NCBI GenBank assembly: GCA_963742405.1
Contig: CAVUMB010000001.1
Location: 6,292-70,291 of the forward strand
Reading direction: 5' to 3'
DNA length: 64,000 bases
Origin: JAGVSR01 sp963742405
Lineage (GTDB): Bacteria; Pseudomonadota; Alphaproteobacteria; Rhizobiales; Hyphomicrobiaceae
Part shown: positions 28,241 through 38,139 of the stretch, piece by piece
Layout: each line of letters begins with the position of its first letter
How positions within the stretch are numbered: position 1 is the first letter of the stretch
Position numbers and translations under genes: made by a program
Notes under the pieces: generated by a model
The model's input: the letters and a program-made list of their open reading frames with translations, nothing else
Databases searched by the model: none
What the model was told of the DNA's origin: nothing

Positions 28241-28445
28241 GATAACCTCCCGGCGCCGACTTAAATGCCCGCGTAGTCGAGTATGCTTGAACTGTTACGG
28301 GTGACGAGACAAGCACCGGGAAGAGCACCGCACAACCGGACGGATCTTGTGTTGTTTTCTTACCGCGATCACCTGACGATAGCCGTATGACAAGCTTTAA
28401 AAACGTGATCATCGATTCGATCGACTGAGCGACATGGTTTGTTCA

Positions 28446-30513
28446 TCACACAATCACGGAATGATGGTCCAAAAAGCTGGCAACGGTGGGTTCGTGGACA
28501 TTCGCCAGCACGACCGCTTCCCAGAATTTTCCATCCAGGTCCACGTTCACGGACACCAGCGTTCCTGAAATGGTGTCTTCTAGTCTGACCAGTTCGGCGA
28601 TCGGCAGTTGCGGTGGCGAACTGAACAAGCCGCTGAAGTCCAGGCGGTCTCCGGCGCCAAAGTCCGTGATCTTGTCGAGTCCTGCCCGAACGCCCGTCGG
28701 CGTCGATGATATCTTCTCGCAACCAGATAAACGTGTCTTGCCCGGCCGACAGCGTACTACCAGCCTGCCCTCCTGATAATGTGTCACTTCCCGGCCCGCC
28801 GCGGATGACATCATTGCCACCGTCGCCGAAGATGATGTCGTTGCCGGTGCCGCCATTGATCCGATCATCGCCGCCTCCACCATAGAGCCCGTCATTACCA
28901 GCGCCTCCGTCCATGACGTCTGACCCTGCACCGCCGTTGATCAGATCGACGCCATCGTTTCCGTTGAGGGTGTCATTCCCGTCTTGCCCGGATAGCGTGT
29001 CATTGCCGGCCCCGCCGAAGATAACATCGTCGCCGGCCCCCGCAGCCACCGTGTCGTTGCCGCCACCGGCATCGATGACATTGTTGCCGGAGTTCCCCGT
29101 GATCGTATTGGCGAGATCATTGCCGACTGCTGCAACGTCTCCGCCACCAATCAGCGTGAGTTTCTCCACGTGAGACGGCAACGTGTAGGAAAGACTCGAG
29201 CGCACTTCATCGATGCCTTGTCCGGCAAGTTCGCGGACGATGTCGTTGCGGCTATCAACGATGTAAGTGTCGTCGCCGAGCCCCCCGGCCATCGTATCGT
29301 TACCCGCGCCGCCATCGAGAACATTCGCACCGTCGTTACCGGTGATAACGTTATCCAAAGCGTTGCCGGTTCCCTTGAGGGGGGCTGATCCCGTGAGGAT
29401 GAGCGACGTGTCAGTGGCACCCAATACGGTATCGACCGACGCCACGACAGGTTTTGGGGCCGGGTTGATGAGCCCCTCAACGGTGGCAGTCGACATCAGG
29501 TCACCATCGCTGATCGTATAGGTGAACGCGGCCCGACCACTCACATCGGCAGTGGGCGTAAACACCAGCTGGCCCTGCAAAAATCCGACTCGGCCGTCGG
29601 CGACACTCACATCAGGACCGCCGTCCGTCAGCGCTTGACCATCCACAGCCGTCACCATGAGCTGCCCACGATCAATGTCATAGTCGTTCCCCAGCACATC
29701 GATGACAACCCGCCCGTCCTCAGCGACGACGAAGCTATCGCTCGCCGCAACGGGGGCGTCGTTGATCGCATTGATCGTGCCAGTGACACTCCCGACCGTG
29801 CTCAGCTTCCCATCGCTCACCGTGTAGGTGAACATGACCTCGCCATTCACATCCGCCGAGGGTGTGAAGATGAGCCCGCCATCGGCGAGCGCCACGCTGC
29901 CATTGCCGACGCTGACGGCTCCACCCTCCTTGATCGCCTCGCCATTGATCGACGTGACGGTCAACCGGTCGCCGTCAACGTCTCGGTCGTTTGACAACAC
30001 ATCGATGGCAACTCGCCCGTCCTCAGCGACGACGAAGCTATCGCTCGTCGCAACGGGAGTGGCGTTGACTGAGAACTGCTCCACATCCAGCGGCAACTCG
30101 CCCGTTCCAACTGGGGATTTGTCGACAACTGGGATGACAACCTTGGCGTCGCTCGGCACTAGAAGAACCGCAGTGACGTCGCCAACGTCGCGCACAGCGG
30201 CATCGCCGATAGGCTCGACCGACACTGTGGCAGCCGCGGCCTGGACGCTTGAAAGCTCGATGATCACCGGCGCAATGTGGGTTGCATCGGACATCGTGAG
30301 GGGTGGCGCAAGTACATGAGCGCCGATATCTGCTTTCTGGCTCGTGCCAGCCGACGTGGTCAAAGTGTCCGATGCTTGCGGGGTTACTGCATCGATGCCG
30401 CCCGTGCCAAGTTCGGCCACCAACTCCGGGGACCGAAAGCCCAGCAGCGACCCGAACGCAAAGACCGCCGGCGCGACAAGGCTAAGGAAAAAATCCGTGA
30501 AACGCCGAGACAT
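28446..30513 (-). CDS. Ig-like/cadherin-like RTX protein, type I secretion substrate (one frameshift)
   Basis: The product is about 688 residues. After a hydrophobic N-terminus come two tandem bacterial Ig-like (VCBS-type) domains, each opening with SDSFVVAEDGRV and ending in a TYTVSDG-like strand. At least eight RTX nonapeptide repeats follow (GGAGNDTL, GGGDDRI types), which bind calcium and form a beta-roll outside the cell. The C-terminus (DFGAGDRLDFSGLF onward) resembles type I secretion target domains. A frame break near 28690 separates the RTX block from this C-terminus. It lies among polysaccharide genes, so a role in the cell surface or matrix is likely; no transporter is seen nearby. 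Confidence 0.8.
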
Positions 30514-30550
30514 ATCTGTACGCCTACGCACTGAGTTACCAAAACTTAAA

Positions 30551-30575
30551 CTTAACCAACTATAAATTGGTTAAG
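30551..30575. promoter_or_regulatory. AT-rich inverted repeat upstream of the Ig-like/RTX gene
   Basis: CTTAACCAA (30551-30559) and TTGGTTAAG (30567-30575) are perfect 9-bp arms with a 7-base AT loop, 38 bases upstream of the start at 30513. It stands out from the surrounding GC-rich DNA and may be an operator; alternatively it terminates the epimerase transcript from the other side only weakly. Confidence 0.45.
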
Positions 30576-30650
30576 AGAAGTTTAACGCTCAGCGGAGCGC
30601 GCAGCGATGCGCTTGACGATATGCGAGGCAGAGGCCCAGACGCGAGAGTT

Positions 30651-31673
30651 TCAAACGCTGTAGTAACGTCGATACCAATCGACAAAATGGGCGACACCTT
30701 CTGTCACCGGTGTTGACGGGCGATAGCCGACCGCCTCTTCCAGGGCGCTGACATCGGCAAAAGTGTCGGGGATATCACCCGGCTGCAGCGGCACAAGCTC
30801 TCGAATGGCAGACCTACCCGTCGCTGCTTCGATCGCTGCGATGTAGTCAGCGAGCGCCACGGGCTGGCCGTTGCCGATGTTGAAGATGCGGAATGGCGCG
30901 GACGAACGCGACGGATCGGGCGCCGCGCTGTTCCAATCCGCGTCGGGTTCAGCAATCTGATCGGACGCCCGAACGACCCCTTCGACAATATCATCGACAT
31001 ACGTGAAATCGCGCGAGTGTTGGCCGTTGTTGAAAAGCCGGATCGGATCTCCGGCTATGATCGCCCTTGTGAAAACGAACAGCGCCATGTCCGGGCGCCC
31101 CCACGGACCATAGACGGTAAAAAATCGCAGGCCCGTCGTCGGCAACCGGAACAGATGACTATAGGAATGCGCCATCAGTTCGTTGGCTCGTTTGGTTGCG
31201 GCGTAGAATTGCAACGGGTGATCCACACCCTCGTGCTCGCTGAACGGCAGCTTCGTGTTGCCGCCATAAACGCTCGAAGTCGAAGCATAGGTCAGATGCG
31301 GAACGCCCGCGTGTCGGCACGCCTCAAGAATATTCGTGAACCCAACCAGGTTAGACTGGACGTAAGCGCCGGGGTTCTCCAGCGAGTAGCGAACGCCCGC
31401 CTGCGCCGCGAGATGGATGACCCGGTCGAACCGTTGCGCTGCAAAAATCCGGGAAACCAAATGTTCGTCGGCCAGATCACCGCGCACAAATGTCCACGCT
31501 CCAGGTGAGTTGTGGGACAATCGCGCCAACTCGGCGAGGCGGGCCTCCTTCAACGTGGGATCGTAGTAGTCGTTGACATTATCGAAGCCGACGACCTCAT
31601 CGCCACGCCCCATAAGCGCCTTCGCAGTGTGGAACCCGATGAAGCCGGCGGCACCCGTGACGAGAATTTTCAT
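30651..31673 (-). CDS. lspL: UDP-glucuronate 4-epimerase (NAD-dependent epimerase)
   Basis: The product is 340 residues of the extended SDR family. Motifs are VTGAAGFIGFHTA, HLAAQAGVRYSLENP, SSVYGGNTKLPFSE, YAATKRANELM (catalytic Tyr-x-x-x-Lys) and RFFTVYGPWGRPDMA. This set is typical of LspL/CapI enzymes converting UDP-glucuronate to UDP-galacturonate. ATG at 31673 has AGGGA upstream. It uses the product of ugd, which lies 4.5 kb away on the same strand. Confidence 0.88.
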   Translation of the reverse strand: MKILVTGAAGFIGFHTAKALMGRGDEVVGFDNVNDYYDPTLKEARLAELARLSHNSPGAWTFVRGDLADEHLVSRIFAAQRFDRVIHLAAQAGVRYSLENPGAYVQSNLVGFTNILEACRHAGVPHLTYASTSSVYGGNTKLPFSEHEGVDHPLQFYAATKRANELMAHSYSHLFRLPTTGLRFFTVYGPWGRPDMALFVFTRAIIAGDPIRLFNNGQHSRDFTYVDDIVEGVVRASDQIAEPDADWNSAAPDPSRSSAPFRIFNIGNGQPVALADYIAAIEAATGRSAIRELVPLQPGDIPDTFADVSALEEAVGYRPSTPVTEGVAHFVDWYRRYYSV

Positions 31674-31778
31674 GACCGTCCCTGTTGCGCGGGGTAGGCC
31701 CGCGTGCGACATCGGCGTGATCGCCGCCCATGACGGTGCCCACTATTCTCGCCGCGACTGATGTAAGGCGGATACCCC

Positions 31779-33017
31779 GTGGCTTATGTTTTTATCAATC
31801 GATTTTTTTATCCAGACCATTCCGCAACCAGTCAACTTCTGACGGATTTGACTGTCGCCCTTGCCTCATCCGGCGATACAGTCACGGTTATCACCTCCCG
31901 CCAACTCTACGACGATCCGAATATCCAGCTGCCCGCCCGCGACGTTCACCGGGGCGTCGAAATCATACGCCTGTGGACCACACGGTTCGGCCGCTTGGAC
32001 CTCGCAGGCCGTGCTATCGATTACCTGACGTTCTACTTCTCGGCCATCTGGCAACTCCTGCGCCACGTCCATAAGAACGATGTCGTCATCGCAAAAACCG
32101 ATCCACCGATGCTCTCGGTCGTGGCCGGCCCGATCGCTTGGTTGAAGGGCGCCAAGCTCGTCAATTGGCTGCAAGACCTCTTCCCCGAAGTCGCCATGGC
32201 CGCCGGACCGGGAAAAGACGGCGCAATGGGACCGCTCTATCGAGCGATGAAAGTGTTACGCGATCGATCTTTGCGGGCCGCTGCCATGAACGTCGTGCTC
32301 GGCGACCGCATGGCCGCGCGGGTCACGACCTTGGGTGTCGAACCCCACAAGATCCGGGTCATTTCCAACTGGGCTGACGCTGACCTCCTGCACCCGATCC
32401 CGCACGCCCAAAATGCGCTGCGCCAAGACTGGGGGTTACAGGATAAATTCGTCGTGGGCTATTCCGGCAACCTTGGTCGTGCCCACGAATACGCAACCTT
32501 TCTCGATGCCATCGCCGAGATCGAGCGCCAGCCGCAACGCAACCCACTTGTCGTGTGGCTCTTCATCGGCGGCGGGGTTCTCTATGAGGACTTTGTTCGC
32601 GAAACGGTACAGCGAGGGCTCACCTCCGTCGTCTTCAAACCCTACCAGCCGCGGGAAAGACTTTCGGAGGCCCTCAGCGCCGCCGACGTGCACCTGGTGT
32701 CACTGCGTCCCGACATGGAGGGCTTGATCGTGCCGAGCAAGTTTCACGGCATCACCGCTGTAGGCCGCCCTGCAATCTTCATCGGCGATGCGGACGGAGA
32801 AATCGCCCGCCTCATCAAACGCTATGATTGCGGCGCTACTGCCGAGCCCGGTGACGCAAAAGCACTCACCCGCACGATCAGCGCCTTGGCGCACGACCCG
32901 GTTCGCCGCGCAGAGTTCGGCCACAACGCGCGCGCAGCGTTCGAAGCTGCCTTCGAGAAGTCGATGGCCGTCAGGCAATGGCGGGAACTCTTGGCATCGG
33001 TTGCAGACCATACGTGA
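31779..33017 (+). CDS. Glycosyltransferase family 4 (WbuB-like)
   Basis: The product is 412 residues, starting with GTG at 31779 after AAGGCGG. It has the two-Rossmann (GT-B) fold: an N-terminal FFYPDHSATSQLLTDL acceptor side, and a C-terminal donor side with GYSGNLGRAHEY, FIGGG and VPSKFHGITAVGRPAIF, which carries the conserved Glu/Gly loop of GT4 enzymes. It closely resembles WbuB, which adds N-acetylfucosamine-type sugars to lipid-linked precursors. The sugar used here is unknown. It is divergent from lspL and belongs with the polysaccharide genes. Confidence 0.88.
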   Translation: MAYVFINRFFYPDHSATSQLLTDLTVALASSGDTVTVITSRQLYDDPNIQLPARDVHRGVEIIRLWTTRFGRLDLAGRAIDYLTFYFSAIWQLLRHVHKNDVVIAKTDPPMLSVVAGPIAWLKGAKLVNWLQDLFPEVAMAAGPGKDGAMGPLYRAMKVLRDRSLRAAAMNVVLGDRMAARVTTLGVEPHKIRVISNWADADLLHPIPHAQNALRQDWGLQDKFVVGYSGNLGRAHEYATFLDAIAEIERQPQRNPLVVWLFIGGGVLYEDFVRETVQRGLTSVVFKPYQPRERLSEALSAADVHLVSLRPDMEGLIVPSKFHGITAVGRPAIFIGDADGEIARLIKRYDCGATAEPGDAKALTRTISALAHDPVRRAEFGHNARAAFEAAFEKSMAVRQWRELLASVADHT

Positions 33018-33063
33018 CGGCAGAGAGGCTTCGGCCCGGGCTCCGCTATCGTCTACGCCTGGA

Positions 33064-33723
33064 TCAATTGGTGGCGAACACGTGCTCGCCGCAAGTTTTA
33101 CTCTCACTTGGGTAGAGCGTGCTCGAGCGCCCCAAGAGCCAATATCCCATGAGCCCGAAGACTTCATGCCAAACCCTGGCCGAAAGCGCCTCCGGAGTTT
33201 GTGGCGTATCATCGACCGGCCAAGGCAGTACTGGAAATCCGACCGCCTCAAACGCGCCGACCGCTCTCGGCATGTGCAGCGCTGATGTCACCACCGCCCA
33301 GCAAGCCCCCGGCCGAGGTGCGAGCAGATCCTTACTGTAGAGCGCATTTTCATAAGTGGTCGTCGCCCGCCGGTCGATTGTCAGCGGCGTCGTCGGCCGC
33401 GCTCGCTTGCGCGCAACCGCAACCTCCACGTCACCAGGACCGCTGAGTACCACGGGCGCGCCTGGAAATCGTTCCGCCAAACGTAAGGCCACCACCACGC
33501 GTTCAGGCGTTCCGCCCAGCACAATGATTCCGTCAAGGCGCGTGTCGGTGAGCTTTGCAGCAGGGACCCGCGCCTCAAGCCCGCGCGCCACGGCACCCGT
33601 CAACGACCGGTCAAGACGCGGTGAAAGGAGGAGAAGCGGTGAAAGGAGCAGCAGCCCGGCCATGGGCAAAGCTGTCGTCGCGGGCAAACGAGCCGCGGGC
33701 CGCAAGACGCCGGTACGGGACAT
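33064..33723 (-). CDS. YdcF-family (DUF218) protein
   Basis: The product is 219 residues from ATG at 33723 (a GTG start at 33732 is possible). An N-terminal membrane segment (about residues 18-36) is followed by the DUF218 core: DGIIVLGGTPERVVVALRLAE, VVLSGPGDVEVAVA, TTTYENALYSKDLL and AVVTSALHMPRAVGAFE. This family includes SanA/ElyC-like proteins tied to envelope or polysaccharide metabolism. The exact role is unknown. It is convergent with the glycosyltransferase gene. Confidence 0.8.
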   Translation of the reverse strand: MSRTGVLRPAARLPATTALPMAGLLLLSPLLLLSPRLDRSLTGAVARGLEARVPAAKLTDTRLDGIIVLGGTPERVVVALRLAERFPGAPVVLSGPGDVEVAVARKRARPTTPLTIDRRATTTYENALYSKDLLAPRPGACWAVVTSALHMPRAVGAFEAVGFPVLPWPVDDTPQTPEALSARVWHEVFGLMGYWLLGRSSTLYPSESKTCGEHVFATN

Positions 33724-34128
33724 GGAACGCACTGTGGAACAACAAAAAGGACTTGCGGTCCATATAGTCCCGAGCGGGAAAACAATTCGTTAAGTGGGGG
33801 GCGCCCACCCGCTGCGGGACCACCTTCAGCTTGAGGCCAGTCGCTCAAATTGGCGCGAATGGAAATTGGGTTCGTTTCGCAAAAAGACAGCCACGACCCG
33901 CTGAAATCAAATACTCTGTATACTGATATTTGGCGTGTATTGTCGAAGGCAAACGTCTCATGCGGCGTCTTTCCTATTACGCCGCCATTGCCGACCGCTT
34001 CTGGCAAATGATCGCCCGGCTGGCCGTTCCGATGCGCGAAACAGCCCCCCGGATGGTTTGGGTGGGCGCGAAATCGATCCGTGTCTGGCACGAAACATGC
34101 TCAGCGCGCCTCAGTATGAATTCTTATC
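33724..34128. other. Intergenic region with no gene seen
   Basis: About 400 bases between YdcF and the first broken repeat-family copy. Short open frames exist on both strands but none has a ribosome site, protein-like composition or family resemblance. I see no strong hairpin. Confidence 0.5.
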
Positions 34129-34260
34129 ATGGAGGCCATGATGGCCACCGAAAAGATGCTTGCCGCGAACCGCGCCAACGCCCTGAAAAGCACAGGCCCA
34201 CGCTCGCTCGCCGGTAAAATAGTCGAGCGGATGTGTTGTTTCAGGAGAACGCAGATGAGG
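34129..34260 (+). pseudogene. Truncated copy of the dispersed 'ANRxNA' family (N-terminus only)
   Basis: From ATG at 34138 it reads MMATEKMLAANRANALKSTG then PRSLAGK, matching the first 26 residues of the intact family members at 46397 and 54310. The similarity then stops and unrelated sequence (RMCCFRRT...) follows. It is a 5' fragment of the family, not a working gene. Confidence 0.72.
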
Positions 34261-34319
34261 ATTAAAAGGGCAGAGCGCGGCAAAGAACGAAAGAGAAGAA
34301 ACGGCAAGGAATCGGCGTG

Positions 34320-34490
34320 GAGGCATGATGGCCACCGAAAAGATGCTTGCCGAAACCGGCCAACGGCCTGAAAAGCACAGGGCCACGTTCGCTCGCGTAA
34401 ACGGTCGAGCCGGAATGCTCTCTCGCATGGTCTGACCGCGAAGCAGCCGCTGCTCCCCGGCGAGTGTTCAGCGGAGCGTGAAGGCGTTCG
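34320..34490 (+). pseudogene. Second degenerate N-terminal copy of the same family, tandem to the first
   Basis: Starting at ATG 34325 it repeats ATGGCCACCGAAAAGATGCT from the copy 187 bases upstream, but with several single-base losses. After a shift the frame gives SRNALSHGLTAKQPLLPGE, equal to the conserved NALxHGLT block of the family. The sequence then degenerates before the beta-helix gene. Two direct-repeat fragments side by side suggest duplication followed by decay. Confidence 0.65.
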
Positions 34491-34620
34491 GAAGGTATTG
34501 CTTCGAAATACAGCTAGGAGCGCTACCGCTGCGAGCGGCCTTTCGCCTTGGCAACCGACTGTGCGCCCAATACCGTGCGCCCAATAGTGTCGTCGTCTTT
34601 CAACGATCGTGAGATTTTCA

Positions 34621-36335
34621 ATGTCGATCCTTGTTGCAACCGCCGCAGAGCTTCTAAATGCCCTGGCCAACGCCACTCCTGGAACCACGATTGAACTTGC
34701 CAGCGGCAACTATGGAGATGTCGTTCTCAATGGGTTTCGCTTTACGGAGGCGGTGACCCTTCGATCCCAGGATCCGAAGACTCCGGCCATCTTCGAGAAT
34801 GTCTTCGTCAAAGATTCAAGCCACCTGACCTTTGATCACATTGATGTGCACCACGTCCTCGCTGAAGGCGAACCGGACTGGTCGGGCGCCTTTCGCATCA
34901 ACTCTTCTGATCACATCACCATTCGCAGTTCCGCGATCTACGGCACCGCCGACGGCAACCATACCAATGACGGCCAGGGACTACTGATCCTTGATTCCAG
35001 CCACATCGTCCTGGAGGGCAATACCTTTCACGATCTGAAGACGGGGCTCGCCGTCGGCCGTTCTGAGAGTGTTGAGATCCAGAACAACCACTTCTCCGAT
35101 ATCCGCAGTGATGGCGTACAGATCGCGAGCGTGCGCGATGTCGCGGTGGAGGGGAACAGCTTCACAAACTTCCGCCCCGCCTATCAACTCGGTGACCATC
35201 CCGACATGATCCAAGTGTGGAACGACGGCTCGTTCGGGGCCATGTCCGGGATCACGATCCGCGACAACACGCTGACGCGCGGTGAGGGCGGTGACGTCCA
35301 AGGGATCTTGTTCCAAGGAGCCACCCGCCAGGCGAATGGGTCCCTCGCCGCACCGACCAGCCAAGTCTTGATTGAGGGCAACGTCATCGATGGGGGAACG
35401 TCTCAGGGCATCTGGGTCAGCAATGTCGATCAGGCTCAGATCTCACACAACGTGCTAACCCTGGCTACTGGCGGGGCTCTGGCGCCCACGATCAAGACGG
35501 AACTCACGACCAACGCGACCGTCGCCTACAACATCGCCCCGGTCATTGCCGACGTGGGCTCCACCGCGCTCAGCAAAATTGAAAACATCCTCACCTCAGG
35601 GGCCGTTTCGGGCATTTCGAGCAACGGCACCAGCGCTGGCGATGTCCTTGATGGCGGGACCGACAACGACAAACTCTCAGGCCTGGCAGGTGACGACACC
35701 GTTTATGGCAACGACGGCAACGACCAGCTGACAGGTGGCGACGGCAATGACCGGCTGTTCGGCGGCTCGGGAACGGATTGGCTGAACGGCGGCAGCGGTC
35801 ATGACGAACTCCAGGGTGGCTCTGGCCGTGATGCGCTCTTTGGCGGCGACGGAAATGATCGATTGTACGGTCAGGACGGCAACGATGTTCTCTTTGGCGA
35901 CGCGGGCAACGACCTCTTGAACGGGGGAGCGGGCGCGGATGAGTTGCACGGGGGCAGCGGCAACGACGGCTTCTATGGAGGCGGCGCAGACGACCGCATT
36001 TATGGTGATGCGGGCGTCGACACGATCTTTGGGGATGGCGGCAACGATCGCATTGATGGCGGGACCGGCAATGACGTCTTGCGCGGAGGGGCTGGCTCGG
36101 ACACGTTTGTGTTTCAGTGGGCGAGTGGCTCCGACCGCATCCTGGACTTCGAGGCTGGGATAGATCGGTTGGACTTCTCTCAGCTCGCGACCGTCACGTC
36201 GTTGGACGATCTTGAGATCATCACGTCCAGTCCGACGACCGTATCCATTCATTATAACGATGGAACAGCGAGGTTGAACTGCAGGTCACTTCGGCAAACC
36301 CGTTCGTGATCGGGGCGTCGGATTTCATTATTTAG
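34621..36335 (+). CDS. Right-handed beta-helix protein with C-terminal RTX repeats (one frameshift near the end)
   Basis: The product is about 571 residues. Residues about 15-290 form a parallel beta-helix (recurrent strands such as DHITIRSSAIYG, SHIVLEGNTFHDL, ESVEIQNNHFSDI), as in pectate lyases and mannuronan C5-epimerases. From about 340 to 500 come some 14 RTX nonapeptides (GGDGNDRLFGG types). The end (DTFVFQWASGSDRILDFEAG onward) is a type I secretion-type C-terminus. One extra base near 36268 changes the last residues; removing it gives VELQVTSANPFVIGASDFII and a stop at 36335. The layout resembles AlgE-like epimerases, but I cannot identify a catalytic site with confidence. Confidence 0.82.
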
Positions 36336-36618
36336 CGTCCGCAAATTTTGCCCGGCACGGTCGTTGGGACGGTGATCCGGGATGGCCTGAGCTTTGTCGC
36401 GCGAAGTCACGATCGGTCAACGCAAGCGATGGATCGATATTCGGAACGCTGTGCATCCTGCTCATATGACGGGCACACGGCCTTCCGCCGGTCCAATCCG
36501 CCACGCTCTGTGTCCTCTTGGCCCTGACCGCCGAAATTCCACTGTTCAATTAAATCCGAACGCTTGCATCCCCCCACTGAATCTCCACCAATGTGCACGT
36601 GTGTGGGGAGAATGTGAG

Positions 36619-37491
36619 ATGACATGGCGTCGATGGGTGCTGGCCGGTCTGTTCGCAATAGTACCCTCGTGGGTTGCGGCCGACGATCAAATCGGAACAG
36701 CCGTTCGCATCGTGAACAAGGTGACGGCGGATCAGGCGCCGCTTGGTACCGGCGATGGCGTGACGCAAAACCAAACCATCGAAGTTGCCGCCAATTCACT
36801 GGGTGAGCTGAAACTCAAGGACGATACGCTCGTGGCCCTGGGGGCCGGCGCTCGCCTCGTCCTCGACAAATTCGTTTTTGATCCATCGACGGGCTCGGAG
36901 AACATCGCCGTGCGCCTTGTTGGCGGCGCGTTTCGCTTCATCACGGGCGCCGCAACCAAGCGGGCCTACAAGATCAGCACGCCATCGTCCGTCATTGCCA
37001 TTCGCGGCACGATGTTCGACGTCTACATCGCACCGAACGGTACCGAGTGGTTGCTCCTCCATGTGGGCGCACTTGAAGTCTGCGACACGCGCGGCGGGGG
37101 ACAAAAAAATTGCCGTGTCCTCAAAAATCCCTGTGATGTTTTGCGGATCCCACCCGATCAGGGCATCGGGACACCAGGGGTGTTCCGCACGGCGTTCGGT
37201 GACGCCACGGTGCCGTTCGAGGTCGCCTTCCCATTTGTCGAGAACCCGCCTTTCGCAGCCGACGACATTTTGCATACGCGGGAACAGATCGAGCAGGCGC
37301 AGTGTCCGCGGCCCTATGAACCGCGCGCCATCCGTGCAGATTACACAATAACTCCTCAGGGGACCGCGCCGCCACCCACCTCCCCGCCGCCCGCAGCGCC
37401 CGGCGTGATCAGCGCCTTGCCGTCGGTTGCGATCGGTATTGCCGCGGCCGTCGCGGTCCTCTCAGACGATGACAGGCCGGCCAGCAAATAA
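36619..37491 (+). CDS. FecR-domain secreted protein
   Basis: The product is 290 residues from ATG at 36619, preceded by GGGGAG. A signal peptide (ending WVAADDQ) is followed by a FecR domain (about residues 45-150): LGELKLKDDTLVALGAGAR, AVRLVGGAFRFITG, YKISTPSSVIAIRGTMFDV and VHVGALEV-like strands. Two Cys pairs (EVCDTRGG and NPCDVLR) may form disulfides. The tail is Pro-rich with a final hydrophobic segment ending SDDDRPASK. Domains like this sit with surface or filamentous proteins rather than with TonB regulation. It follows the beta-helix/RTX gene by about 280 bases on the same strand. Confidence 0.82.
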   Translation: MTWRRWVLAGLFAIVPSWVAADDQIGTAVRIVNKVTADQAPLGTGDGVTQNQTIEVAANSLGELKLKDDTLVALGAGARLVLDKFVFDPSTGSENIAVRLVGGAFRFITGAATKRAYKISTPSSVIAIRGTMFDVYIAPNGTEWLLLHVGALEVCDTRGGGQKNCRVLKNPCDVLRIPPDQGIGTPGVFRTAFGDATVPFEVAFPFVENPPFAADDILHTREQIEQAQCPRPYEPRAIRADYTITPQGTAPPPTSPPPAAPGVISALPSVAIGIAAAVAVLSDDDRPASK

Positions 37492-37674
37492 GTCTGATAC
37501 CGGCGGAGACCTGCATGGCTGCGGAGGAGGCCGCGTCGGCGTCGGCCAGGTATGACCGGCGAGGTCGGCGTTAACCGGATTGGGTTCGTTTTGCAAAACC
37601 GAGATCAGCAATTAGTTGCATATGCTATCTGCAGGTTAAATGCCCCCCGGCAGAGTGCTAACGGAAAACGATCA

Positions 37675-37701
37675 TTAGCACTCTAGGGCGGCAAGTGCTA
37701 A
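37675..37701 (+). promoter_or_regulatory. CIRCE heat-shock operator upstream of groESL
   Basis: TTAGCACTC, nine bases, then AAGTGCTAA: the HrcA-binding CIRCE inverted repeat with one mismatch in the second arm, 82 bases upstream of groES. A further GAGTGCTAA half-site about 13 bases before it makes an additional overlapping inverted repeat with the first arm. Confidence 0.88.
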
Positions 37702-37782
37702 AATCACCCACTGTGCCTGCGAGGGGTGTCGTCGACACGCTAAACCGCACATCGCCCCCAAAAGTGAGATTTGAGGATTTCA

Positions 37783-38097
37783 ATGAAATTCCGTCCCTTG
37801 CACGATCGCGTCGTCCTTCAGCGGCTCGAAGAGGACAGTAAGAGCGCAGGCGGCATCATCATCCCCGATACCGCCAAGGAAAAGCCGATGCGAGGCAAAG
37901 TCGTTGCCGTGGGCCCGGGTGCTCGCGACGAAAGCGGCATGATCATCCCGCTCGACGTCAAGCCGGGTGACACCGTGCTGTTCGGCAAGTGGTCGGGGAC
38001 CGAGGTCAAGATCGACGGGGACGATCTCCTGATCATGAAAGAGAGCGACATCCTCGGCGTGATCGAGGGCACGGCCAAGATGAAGGCCGCCGCCTAA
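37783..38097 (+). CDS. groES: Co-chaperonin GroES
   Basis: The product is 104 residues from ATG at 37783 with GAGGA upstream. Conserved segments are KFRPLHDRVVLQRLEE, the mobile loop KSAGGIIIPDTAKEKPM, the roof region, and VKPGDTVLFGKWSGTEVKIDGDD. It caps the GroEL ring. It is co-transcribed with groEL 42 bases downstream and controlled by the CIRCE element upstream. Confidence 0.97.
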   Translation: MKFRPLHDRVVLQRLEEDSKSAGGIIIPDTAKEKPMRGKVVAVGPGARDESGMIIPLDVKPGDTVLFGKWSGTEVKIDGDDLLIMKESDILGVIEGTAKMKAAA

Positions 38098-38139
38098 GGC
38101 CTCACACCGCCGTTTCCCCAATTCCAGGAGTTGCCCCAC

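Noticed and set aside
34129..34490. Insertion sequence
   Set aside because: No transposase, terminal inverted repeats or target duplication; the repeats are fragments of a protein-coding family.
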